Below are positions 9,333 to 18,505 of a stretch of DNA of 64,000 bases, one piece after another. The stretch comes from Rhodanobacteraceae bacterium (lineage in GTDB: Bacteria > Pseudomonadota > Gammaproteobacteria > Xanthomonadales > Ahniellaceae). Position 1 is the first letter of the stretch. Every line of letters starts with the position of its first letter. Made by a program: the position numbers and the translations under genes. The DNA is taken from assembly GCA_016708465.1 (NCBI GenBank), contig JADJFT010000006.1:341434-405433 (forward strand), read 5' to 3'. The notes beneath the pieces are model-generated. The model did not search any database. It was not told the DNA's origin and saw only the letters and a program-made list of their open reading frames with translations.

Positions 9333-10246
9333 AGCAGGAAATGCCGCCAGAGCAACGCCTCATCGTCGCGATCAGTTCGCGGGCGTTGTTCGATCTCGGC
9401 GAAAGTCACACGCTGTTCGAGCGTGAAGGGCTGGATGCCTACCGCGCCTACCAGATGGCGCGCGAGAACGATCTGCTCGCGCCCGGCATCGCCTTTCCGC
9501 TGGTCGAGAAGTTGCTGCGTATCAATCGCCTGTCGACCGCAACGCCGCGCATCGAAGTGATTCTGTTATCGCGAAATTCGTCGGATACCGGTCTGCGCAT
9601 CTTCAACTCGATCGAGCATTACGGACTTGAAATCGTGCGTGCCGCGTTCACCAATGGCGCGCCGACCTGGCCGTATGTGCAGCCATTTGGCGCGCAATTG
9701 TTCTTGTCCGCAAACCATGACGATGTCAGCAGCGCGCTCGAAGCCGGTGTTGCCGCAGCAACGATCCTGCCGTCGAAAGCACCGGACTGGCGGTCTGAGC
9801 AACTACGCATCGCCTTCGATGGTGATGCCGTGATCTTCTCCGATGAATCCGAACGCATCTCGCAGGAGCAGGGCCTGCAGGCGTTTCACGACAATGAAAT
9901 CGAACACGCTGCGAAGCCGATGGGTGGCGGCCCATTCCGTGCCTTTCTCGACCAGTTGCATCGCATCCAGTCGGCGTTTCCGTTCGGTCAGAGCCCGATC
10001 CGTACCGCGCTCGTCACCGCACGTTCGGCGCCGGCGCACAAGCGCGTGATCCTGACCCTGCGCGAGTGGGGCGTGCGCATCGACGAGGCGCTGTTCCTCG
10101 GCGGGCGCGACAAGGGCCCGTTCCTGAAAGCGTTCGGCGCCGACATCTTCTTCGACGATTCCGCACGCAATGCCGACTCCGCCCGCGAACACGTCGCCAC
10201 CGGCCACGTGCCGCATGGCGTGTCGAATCCGCTCAACACTCGATGA
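9329..10246 (+). CDS. Cytosolic 5'-nucleotidase (PF06189 type)
   Basis: Predicted to dephosphorylate nucleoside monophosphates. 305 residues. Matches the cytosolic 5'-nucleotidase IA-like family in IAISSRALFDLGESH, GIAFPLVEKLLRIN, the Asp-containing FDGDAVIFSDESE and the C-terminal FLGGRDKGPFLKAF with DIFFDDS. The ATG overlaps the protease stop (ATGA). The gene converges on and overlaps the serine dehydratase gene by 14 bases. Confidence 0.88.
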   Translation: MKQEMPPEQRLIVAISSRALFDLGESHTLFEREGLDAYRAYQMARENDLLAPGIAFPLVEKLLRINRLSTATPRIEVILLSRNSSDTGLRIFNSIEHYGLEIVRAAFTNGAPTWPYVQPFGAQLFLSANHDDVSSALEAGVAAATILPSKAPDWRSEQLRIAFDGDAVIFSDESERISQEQGLQAFHDNEIEHAAKPMGGGPFRAFLDQLHRIQSAFPFGQSPIRTALVTARSAPAHKRVILTLREWGVRIDEALFLGGRDKGPFLKAFGADIFFDDSARNADSAREHVATGHVPHGVSNPLNTR

Positions 10247-11615
10247 CGTTGACAGCGAGCCCGCCGCGCGAGGTTTCCTTGTACTTGTCCTGCATGTCGC
10301 GACCGGTGTCGCGCATGGTCTTGATGACTTTGTCGAGGCTGACCTTGTGCTTGCCGTCGCCGCGCACCGCCATACGTGCGGCATTGATCGCCTTCACCGC
10401 GCCCATGGCATTGCGTTCGATACAGGGAATCTGCACCAGACCGCCGATCGGATCGCAGGTCAGGCCGAGGTTATGTTCCATGCCGATTTCGGCGGCGTTC
10501 TCGATCTGGCCTGGGCTGCCGCCGAGTGCGGCCATTAGGCCGGCCGCAGCCATCGAACAGGCTACGCCGACTTCGCCCTGACAGCCAACTTCGGCGCCCG
10601 ATATCGATGCATTTTCTTTGTACAGAATGCCGATCGCAGCGGCGGTGAGCAGGAAGGTATGAATTCCAGCCAAGTTCGCGCCCGGACAGAATCGGTCGTA
10701 GTAATGCAGCACCGAAGGAATGATGCCGGCGGCGCCATTGGTCGGTGCGGTGACCACGCGGCCGCCGGCGGCATTCTGCTCGTTGACGGCGAGCGCATAC
10801 AGGTTCACCCAGTCGAGTACGGTCAGCGGATCACGCATTGCCGCTTCTGGTTTCGACGAAAGTTCGGCGTGTAGCGATGGCGCGCGACGGGTGACGTGCA
10901 AACCGCCCGGCAAGGTGCCGGATGCGCGAATGCCACGACTGACACAGGCCTGCATCGCCGCCCAGAGTTCGTCGAGGCCGGCATCGATCTCGGCAGTGCT
11001 GCGCCACGCCTGTTCGTTCGCGTAGATCAACTGCGCGATGCTGAGGCCATGTTTTGCGCATTGCGCGAGCAATTCATCGCCGGAATGAAAGCGATAGGGC
11101 AGTTCGGTTTCATCAGCAACAATGCGGTCTTCCGCGGCTTCGTCCTGATTCACCACGAAGCCACCACCGACGGAGTAATAGTCACGCGTCGCCAGTTCCT
11201 TGCCGTCCACGTCATAGGCCGCGAAGCGCATGCCATTGGTGTGGAACGGCAGCTTCTGGCGCTTGTTCATGATCAGGTCGCGCTTCTCGTCGAAGGCGAT
11301 CTCGTGCGTGCCGTGCAGCCGAATGCGTTTGCTGGCACGGATACGTTCCAGCGCCGCCGGAATCAGGTCGGGATCGATGCGGTTTGGCAAGTTTCCTTCG
11401 AGGCCCATCAGCACGGCCTTGTCGGTGCCGTGGCCACGCCCGGTCAGTGCCAGCGAACCAAACACTTCGGCGCGCACGCGTGTGCAGCGGGTCAGCTGCC
11501 CAGTTTCTATCAGCCAGCGTTCGACAAAGCGGGCGGCCGCTCGCATTGGCCCGACCGTGTGCGAACTCGACGGCCCGATACCAATCTTGAACAAGTCGAA
11601 GACACTGACGCCCAT
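10233..11615 (-). CDS. sdaA: L-serine ammonia-lyase, single-chain iron-sulfur type
   Basis: Deaminates L-serine to pyruvate and ammonia using an oxygen-sensitive 4Fe-4S cluster. 460 residues, typical of the fused alpha/beta form. The beta-like N-terminus starts VSVFDLFKIGIGPSSSHTVG; the alpha-like part includes APTNGAAGIIPSVLHYY, VGCQGEVGVACSMAAAGL and LTCDPIGGLVQIPCIERN, which hold the candidate cluster cysteines. The start at 11615 faces the divergent small glutaredoxin-like gene across about 57 bases. sdaA and sdaB cannot be told apart here; the symbol is by family. Confidence 0.93.
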   Translation of the reverse strand: MGVSVFDLFKIGIGPSSSHTVGPMRAAARFVERWLIETGQLTRCTRVRAEVFGSLALTGRGHGTDKAVLMGLEGNLPNRIDPDLIPAALERIRASKRIRLHGTHEIAFDEKRDLIMNKRQKLPFHTNGMRFAAYDVDGKELATRDYYSVGGGFVVNQDEAAEDRIVADETELPYRFHSGDELLAQCAKHGLSIAQLIYANEQAWRSTAEIDAGLDELWAAMQACVSRGIRASGTLPGGLHVTRRAPSLHAELSSKPEAAMRDPLTVLDWVNLYALAVNEQNAAGGRVVTAPTNGAAGIIPSVLHYYDRFCPGANLAGIHTFLLTAAAIGILYKENASISGAEVGCQGEVGVACSMAAAGLMAALGGSPGQIENAAEIGMEHNLGLTCDPIGGLVQIPCIERNAMGAVKAINAARMAVRGDGKHKVSLDKVIKTMRDTGRDMQDKYKETSRGGLAVNVIEC

Positions 11616-11672
11616 GGCGCGACTCCTTGCGAGGGGGCAGTATTCTAGTCACCGCTGCCCGGTCGAGGCTCT

Positions 11673-11900
11673 ATGCACGCGTTTGAATTCATCCGTCGCG
11701 AACGCTGCTCACTGTGCGACATGGCGCAGGTGATGCTGCATCAGCTTGTCGTTGAACCGACGGCGACGAACTATGTCGACGACGACGATACCTTGGAATC
11801 TCGCTACGGCTGGCATGTACCGGTGATATTGCGCGATGACGGCCAGGACCTGCGCTGGCCATTCGATGCGGTCAAGCTGAGAGAATTTCTCGGCGATTGA
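11673..11900 (+). CDS. Glutaredoxin-like protein (DUF836)
   Basis: A 75-residue thioredoxin-fold protein with CSLC near the N-terminus (RRERCSLCDMAQ), the cis-Pro loop in YGWHVPVIL and a C-terminal helix. DUF836/glutaredoxin-2-like proteins of this size are widespread; substrates are unknown. It is divergent from sdaA and ends exactly where the convergent yceI gene ends. Redox function is inferred from the CxxC motif. Confidence 0.82.
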   Translation: MHAFEFIRRERCSLCDMAQVMLHQLVVEPTATNYVDDDDTLESRYGWHVPVILRDDGQDLRWPFDAVKLREFLGD

Positions 11901-12445
11901 TCAAGGCTTTGCGATCAAGTTGAGGTCGACGTTCACTTCGACGCTGTGCCCGATCATGCCGTCGTCCGCCCAGTCGCCGGCGCCGATATCGAAGGCGAGG
12001 CGGTCGAGTGTGACCCGTGCTTTGAGGCGGGCGCCATTCGCATCGCGCTCGAATGTGAATGGAAACTTCAACGCAACGCTCTTGTCGCGAATCGTCAATG
12101 TCGCGTCGGCTTCGAACTGGGTGGCGTCGATTGCACGCACCACCGAAGTCACGAAGTGCGCCTTCGGGAAACGCTCGATCGCAAAAAAGTCATCACCTTT
12201 CAGGGTGTCGTCGCGTTCGCTGTTCTGGCTGTCGGCGCTGCTCAGGTCGATGCTGACATCGAGTTTGCTTTCGGTGAGTTGTGCCGCGTCGAACTGGATC
12301 GTCGCGCTAAAGCGGTCGAAGCGACCGTCGAAGGCTTCACCCTGTTGCTGGCCAGAAAAGGTCAGCGTCCCGGTGCGCACGACGTGGTCCGCAAACGCTG
12401 GGGACAAACGAGCAGGGCAATGAAGCCGAGAATACGCAGAATCAT
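11901..12445 (-). CDS. YceI-like periplasmic protein, signal peptide out of frame
   Basis: The mature part (from about 12407) is a YceI-like beta-barrel: HVVRTGTLTFSG, ADSQNSERDDTLKGDDFF and the C-terminal VEVNVDLNLIAKP. YceI proteins bind polyisoprenoids in their barrel; the role here is unknown. A signal peptide, MILRILGFIALLVC, starts at ATG 12445 in another frame and would join the mature SPAFADHVV if one base were added near 12405. ATG 12445 overlaps the cytochrome b561 stop (ATGA), supporting 12445 as the original start. Either a real frameshift or a sequence error; the only start in the mature frame is a TTG at 12407 without a signal peptide. Confidence 0.8.
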
Positions 12446-13041
12446 GGTGTGTCCGTGGATGCAGGTTGTTGTGTGCGGGCGGCTTCCGCGCGCGGTTTGG
12501 CGAACGGCAACATGCGCCGGAGCGTATCGTCGCGGTCGATGAAGTGATGAATCAACGCGCCCGCGACGTGCACGAGCAGCAGGGTAATGATGGTCCATGC
12601 GAGGACCTCGTGAACGGTGTGCGCCAGATGCTTGAGGTCTTTGTCCGGCGCCACGATGGCCGGCAACTGCAGCACGCCAAACCATTGCAGCGGAAAGTTT
12701 TAGGCCGAGTTATAGACCCAGCCCGAGATCGGCATCACGATCAAGGCGACGTAGAACAGACGATGCACGGAATGCGCGGCGAACGCGACTATCGGTGCCA
12801 CGCCGGGGACAGCTTGCGGTCGTCCATCAATACCGCGCCAAGCGAAGCGCAGCAGCATCAGCACCAGAACCGTGACACCGAATGATTTGTGCAGCGCATA
12901 CCAACGGAATTTGTCTGGCGATACTTTCATGTCGGTCATGGTCAAACCACCGACCAACAAACCAATGACTGCGATTGCAATCAACCAATGCAAGCATTTG
13001 GCAACGCTGCCCCAGCGCGTGGCATCACTTTTTGCGCTCAC
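12442..13041 (-). pseudogene. Cytochrome b561 with in-frame stop codon
   Basis: Four-helix, haem-binding membrane protein of the cytochrome b561/CybB type. The N-terminal part (GTG at 13041, SAKSDATRWGSVAKCLHWL) has helices and His residues up to GWVYNSA. A TAA at 12700-12702 interrupts, and the same frame continues with NFPLQWFGVLQLPAIV and HTVHEVLAWTIITLLLVHVAGALIHH. Family members read straight through this point, so one base change explains the break. It sits between two yceI genes with overlapping starts and stops, a pairing known in many proteobacteria. Could be a true nonsense mutation or a base-call error. Confidence 0.85.
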
Positions 13042-13616
13042 GTTTCGCTCCTTCGCGTTGACCTTCGATATCGAGGCGAATGGCGATCTCGTCACCGATC
13101 TCGGGAATGCCCGGGCATGCCGAAATCACTACGTCGGATCGTCGTGGTTGCGGTGAAGCCAGCAGTGTATTTCAGCGAATACTTGTGGATGGCGGCACGA
13201 TTGAAGCGCAGATCAAGCGCGACCGCACGAGTTACGCCGCGCAGCGTCAGTTCGCCATCGATGCGACCGTGCTCGGCGTCGTGTTGCAGCACTTGCAGGC
13301 AGCGGAAGCGCATTTCTGGATACGCCGCGACATCGAACCAGTCGGCTGCGAGCAATTTTCGATTCCAAGCGTCGTCGTCGTCGAGATCAAGTGAGGCGAT
13401 GCTGATTTGCACGTCGCAACTCGATTTCGACCAGTCGTTGCGATCAAATCTAAAGCCACCGCGAAGGTCGTGGAACTCGCCTTCGGAGAGGGTGAATCCG
13501 AGGTGGTCGACCCGGAATTGCACCTGCGAGTGGACGTTGTCGAAGCGATAACCATCCGCCGCGGCGCCGGAAGTGACCGCAAACAGGGCGCAAAATGCAG
13601 GGAACAGTCGTTTCAT
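13025..13616 (-). CDS. YceI-family periplasmic protein, C-terminal frameshift
   Basis: Signal peptide (MKRLFPAFCALFAVTSGAAA from ATG 13616) followed by a YceI domain: HSQVQFRVDHLGF, FDRNDWSKSSCDVQI, and TIRRSDFGM near the end. After FGM the frame runs out at 13092 as PGHSRDR. A one-base shift near 13095 restores PGIPEIGDEIAIRLDIEG, the expected YceI C-terminus, ending at 13025. The restored end overlaps the GTG of the cytochrome gene (13041), which supports the corrected frame. First gene of the yceI-cybB-yceI operon; divergent from the sensor kinase. Confidence 0.85.
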
Positions 13617-13708
13617 GGTTCCGACTTTGCCACGGATGCCGGGCGACACCATCGGCCGGTGTCGCAATCCCACTTGGCGAATCTGCAAGCGGCTGGCATC
13701 GTCAGCGT

Positions 13709-16700
13709 ATGCGCCTGTTGTCGATCATTGGATGCCTGCTGTTGCCGAGCCTCGCTTTGGCCGATGCGATTGCGCCGGCATTCCGTCTGTACGGCATCGC
13801 CGATGGGCTGCCAGCGGTCTCGGCGATGGACCTGACCCAAGACCCCGGGGGTCACCTCTGGATTGCGACGCGTGATGGGCTGGCGCGCTTCGATGGATTG
13901 GGTTTCAAGGTGTTCCGAAACGCGCCGGACGATGCCACGTCGCTGCCATGCAACGACGTGCAGACGACACTTGCGACACGCGACGGCCGCATCTGGGTCG
14001 GTTGCGAAAGCACCGGATTGGCGATGCTCGATGACAGCGAAGACAATCAATTCACACGCATTGCGCCGGATCCGGCAGGCAACGGTTTGCGCGGCGGCGA
14101 TGTCTTCGCATTGACCGAAACCGCGCGCGGCGATCTCTATATCGGCACCTATGCACAAGGGCTGGCACGACTGCGGCAGGGTGACACCGTGCCAGTGGCG
14201 CTGGACCAGTTGATGAGCCTTGATCCGGCTCTGCGTACGGCCACCGTGCTCGATATGGCGGTGGACACTCAGGGTGTGTTGTGGGTCGGCACGCTGGATT
14301 CGCTGTGGCGCATCGACGCCGCGGATTCAGACACGCCGGGGCCGGCGCGCAAAGTCGTCGAACTGCCCTTGGTCAATGCCGTCGAGATGACGCGCGACGG
14401 CACGCTCTGGGTCGGCGCGAACGCTGCCTTGTTCCGCCGCACCGCTGGTTCGGACACCTTGTCACGGGTGGTCTTGCCCGCCGATGCTGGATTGGTCGAG
14501 TCTGTCGTCGATACCGATTCGGGCGATGTCTGGGTTGCCGTGCGCGGCGGCTTGCTGCGTCTGCGCAGCGATGGCGGTAGCGACTGGATTCGTCCGCGCC
14601 GCTGTGCCCGGAGCATTGCCCGATACCGATGTGCTCGACTTGCTGCGCGATCATGAAGGCGGTCTCTGGCTCAGCACCGGTGCGCATGGCATTGCCTACC
14701 TGCGCCCGGACTGGCCGCGTTTTCAACTTTTTCGGCACGACCCGCTCGACCCCGCGTCACCATCGACGGGCCGACGTAGCGGCATCACCCGTTGCCCGGA
14801 CGACAGCCTGTGGATGCTGGTGCGCAGCGGCGAACTGACGCGCATTTCAGCGCAAGCAGAGGTCGTGCGATGGACGGGTTCGCGCCATGCGGCCGCTTTG
14901 GCACACCGACGGCAGGCGGGTCTGGTGCGATACCGCCGGCACCTTGTGGTTGCCCGATCGGGAAGGCGTATTGCGCTTCGATCCCGCAGACGACACCTTG
15001 GTCAATGGTCAGGTGATGCTGAGCCTTGGGCAGCAGGTGTCGCCGAAGCGCTGGCGCAGTCGCCGGATGGCCGCCTCTGGATCGGTGCATTGACGGCGGG
15101 ACTGAACGTATTGTCTCCAGACGGGCGCAATCGCGTCTGGCGCGCTGGCGAACACGGTCTCGACAACGATGATTTCGAGCAGATCAGCGCTGACCCGGAA
15201 GGTCGCATTTGGATGGCCGATGCCACCGGCCTGCGCGCACTCGACGACAGCAATGAGCACTTCCAGCGGCTTGATCTGGTCGCAGCCGAGCGCGTGCATG
15301 CATTTGTCTTCCTCGATGCCGAGCATCTGCTCGTGCATCAATTGGGTCGATTGATGATGCTGGCGCGCAAGGATGGGCAGTGGTCGACGGTCTGGACCTT
15401 GGGCCCAAGCGACGGCTTGCCGGTGGCGGAGGCGTCTACCTTGGTCGTCGATGCCGCCGGACAGATCTTGCTCAGCAATCCGCGTGGACTGTGGCGAATC
15501 GACCCGACAGCGCCGTCGCTGCGCCCATTCACGCGTGCCGACGGCCTGCCGGACGTGCAGTTCGAGATCATGCCGAGCGCAGTTCGCCAAGGCGACGATC
15601 TGGTTTTTCTGGTCGGCGAGGGCGTATTGCGTGTGAGCGGTCAGTCACTGCGGTCGATGCCACCATCACTGCCAGCACAGCCCTTGATCTGGGCCGCATT
15701 GCGCTACGTGCATGATGAGGATGCACAAACGCGTATGCCAGACGGCAAGACGCTGCAGTTCGGGCCGCTGGATCACGAGCTCGCGATTGGCGCGCGGCTG
15801 ATGTCCTTCATTGAGCCGCGCGCGCAGCGTTACCAGTTTCGCATCGAAGGTTTCGATCTGGACTGGGTCGCTGTCGGCGCTGCCGGCGAGCGGCTGATCG
15901 CGCGCTTGCCCGCCGGCGACTATCGCGTGCAGGTGCGTGCCGAGAATGCGCTCGGACAAGCGGCCGCGAGCACGCTGGAGACGCGCTTGATAGTGACTCC
16001 GCCGTGGTGGTCGAGTCCTGCCGCCTATCTCGCCTATGCGCTGTTGATGCTGCTCGGTTTCGTGCTGCTGTGGCGTGCGAACCGCCGGCGCTTGGAGGCT
16101 CGGCATTCGATGGTTCTGGCAGAAGAACGCCGCCACCATGCCGAGTCGGCGAGTGCCGCGAAGAGCGAGTTTCTGGCGACCGTCGGCCATGAGATCCGGA
16201 CACCGATGACCGGCGTGCTCGGTATGGCGGAATTGCTCGCTGGCACACCTCTGGATGCGACCCAGCAACACTACGTCGCGACCGTGCGGCAGTCCGGCCA
16301 GCATCTGCTGCGCATGGTCAATGATCTGCTTGACCTGTCGCGTGCTGAGGCCGGCAAGCTATCGCTGAATCCACAGCCGACACATTTGCATGCGCTGTTG
16401 CATGAGGTGTTCGATGCGATTGCACCATTGGCGCAGCGTAAGGGATTGACCTGTGCGTTGGACATTGCCGACGATGTGCCGGTGGGTGTGCGAGCCGATG
16501 CGACGCGGTTGCGCCAGATCGTGTTGAATCTCGCTCACAACGCGCTCAAATTCACCTCGGCTGGGCGCATCGTGCTGCGCGCGCGTCGCGCTGATGCCCG
16601 CATTTGTATCGAGGTCGAGGACACCGGTCCGGGCATGAACGAGGCCGAGTGTGCGCGGCTATTTCAGCGTTTTTCGCAGACCAGTTTTGGCGCCGGTCTT

Positions 16701-17273
16701 GGCGGTAGCGGGCTTGGCTTGTCGATCGTGCATCAGCTTGCACAATTGATGGACGGCGAAGTCGGTTTGCGCTCGACGCCCGCCGTCGGCAGCGTATTCT
16801 CGGTGTATCTGCCGATGCCAGAAGTGGCCATGGCTGACCGCGTGCCAGCGGCGACGACCGTTGTCGCGCCGGATCGTGTCGACGCCGCTATCGCACAGCG
16901 TTGCATCCTGCTGATCGAGGACGATGCCGCAACCCGTGAAGTGATCGCTACCTGGTTGCAGGCGGCCGGCGCGAGCGTGCGTGCAGCCGATCAAGCCATG
17001 CTTGCGCTGCATCATGCAGATGCCGCAGTCGATCTCATCGTGAGTGATCTCGACCTGCCTGGCATGGGTGGATTGCAATTGCTGCCGCTGCTTCGCAAGC
17101 GCATCGGCCGGCAGGTCCCGGCGTTGGCAATCAGCGCACGCAGCGAATCGACGACCGAAGCCGAAGCACGTGCTGCTGGATTCGACCAGTTCCTGCGTAA
17201 ACCGCTTGATGCCGCAGAGCTGAGACTGGTGCTTGATCGGTTGCTGTCGGCTCAGCGGAATCCTGCGGCGTAG
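13709..17273 (+). CDS. Hybrid histidine kinase with periplasmic two-component propeller, frame-disrupted
   Basis: Membrane sensor of about 1,185 residues. A signal peptide (MRLLSIIGCLLLPSLALA) is followed by Reg_prop propeller blades (repeated LWVG/LWIA units) and a Y_Y_Y domain (YQFRIEGFDLDW). One transmembrane helix comes near 16010-16080, then HisKA with the phospho-His in GHEIRTPMTGVLGMAELL, HATPase with NLAHNALKFT and GGSGLGLSIV, and a REC domain with Asp in VSDLDLPGMGG. The gene changes frame near 14605, 14890 and 15045; the last two compensate, so 14893-15040 reads correctly only in a third frame (LWHTDGRRVWCDTAGTLWLP). Ligand unknown. Confidence 0.88.
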
Positions 17274-18099
17274 CCGACATTCGCGATGTGGTTGACGAGT
17301 TCGTAGCAGAGCACGATGCTTTTCTCGTTCGGATCCCAATAGGCATTTGCCATGCCGCAGTCCTTCGCGTACATCCGCACCATCACGCTGCCTTCGGGAA
17401 ATTTGAATTGACCGAGCATGCCTGCAAGTTCTTCGAGTAATTGCATTTCGCGCACGAGTTTGGCGGCATCCACGGTGTCCGCCGATTCAGCGTCGACGTA
17501 GTTCTTCGGCACCAGGAAGCCGTCGAGTTGGTGCGTCAGCGTCGATGCCTGACCGCGCAGGAACGCAGACCACGAGGCCGCATTCTCCTGCGCTTCCGGC
17601 AGGCAGGATTCGCGCCGCGTAGTGGGCAGTCCGAGCCGACCAGCGAGCGGCCCCATCGTCTCGGGATCGCTGCCGTACAGCAGGCACGCGATCTGGTATC
17701 CGCGTTGCTCATCGATGCCGTGTTCATCCCACCACGCGATCTGTTCGCGATTCAGTTCGCTCGATTTCGCCGAAGCCAGCCACCACTCCATCGCCGCGAT
17801 CGCGTCGGTGCCGTCCTGCCCTTCGCCATCGGGGGCCATCCACCATGTTGCGAAGCGATCAGCGGCATCTTCCTCACGGCCGAGCACCGGGATGCCGTAC
17901 AAGTCGACAAAACCGTGGCCGATCTCGTGCAGCAACACGAAGCGCAAGGTGCCGCCGACGAACTGATTCAAGGTAATGCTGTCGCGAAACATCGCCTGCG
18001 GCGGCGCAAGACGGATCTTTCCACCGCCCCTTGTGCATGTACTGCACCACACAGGCACAGCAGGACGGTTGCCGCGATGCGGCCCAACAAGATCGGCAT
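17252..18099 (-). CDS. DUF4344 putative metallopeptidase, frameshift after signal peptide
   Basis: Predicted secreted zinc peptidase. HExxH is visible in VLLHEIGHGFVDLYGIPVLG, followed by REEDAADRFATWWM as in DUF4344 proteins; later cysteines are in ESCLPE and KDCGMANAYW. The signal peptide MPILLGRIAATVLLCLCGAV starts at ATG 18099 in a different frame; the switch to the domain frame (KIRLAPPQAMFRDS) is needed near 18035. In the domain frame the reading extends to 18229 without homology. It overlaps the sensor kinase end by 22 bases, convergently. Peptidase activity is inferred from the motif. Confidence 0.8.
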
Positions 18100-18340
18100 G
18101 ACCAATTCCCCAAAATGCGATGCCCGAAGTGTGCGCAATCCGCATCGTTGCGGCCACCCATGATCTACGGGGTTGGAATGCCGAGATGTCGCTAGCGGCA
18201 AACAGCGGTGTCAGCCGGCGCGTGGCCACAGCGGTGCGCTGCCAACTGAATGGATAAGACGAACGTCCTGATCGGCAGGCTTTGCGCTATACGTTTGTCG
18301 CGTATATGCAATTCTCGCCCTTCGCTGACGGAGCAACTTT

Positions 18341-18430
18341 ATGAAGTTCAGCATCTCGCGGCAGGTCATTGAGAAGTTGCGAGAAAAACACCGCGGCTCG
18401 CAGGCCGAGGTCGTCGAGTCGATCATCAGG
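18341..18430 (+). pseudogene. 5' fragment of a small toxin-like gene, cut by IS-end repeats
   Basis: ATG 18341 opens MKFSISRQVIEKLREKHRGS and continues AEVVESI for about 28 residues. This resembles the N-terminus of small proteins found in proteobacterial toxin-antitoxin-like loci, recalled from memory. After 18430 the reading enters 25-base repeats and the family similarity stops. An inverted repeat, TATACG-N7-CGTATA (18288-18306), lies about 35 bases upstream. No partner gene is left. The family assignment is weak. Confidence 0.4.
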
Positions 18431-18505
18431 TGGCGCCATTACGGCGATCATGAAGTGGCGCCTTTATGCCGATCCTCAAATGGCGCCATTGGGGCGGTCG
18501 CTGAC
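18431..18505. repeat. Three tandem 25-bp repeats, probable IS21-type element end
   Basis: TGGCGCC begins at 18431, 18456 and 18481, exactly 25 bases apart. Each unit continues with a related sequence (ATTACGGCGATC, TTTATGCCGATC, ATTGGGGCGGTC). IS21-family ends carry such repeated transposase-binding units. The units separate the truncated toxin-like gene from the 3' end of the FtsZ-like gene, whose last codons are read from the third unit. No transposase gene is left at this spot. Confidence 0.65.

Noticed and set aside
18476..18505. SDRPNGAI as the natural C-terminus of the FtsZ-like protein
   Set aside because: These codons are part of the third 25-bp IS-end repeat, so the stop is acquired.
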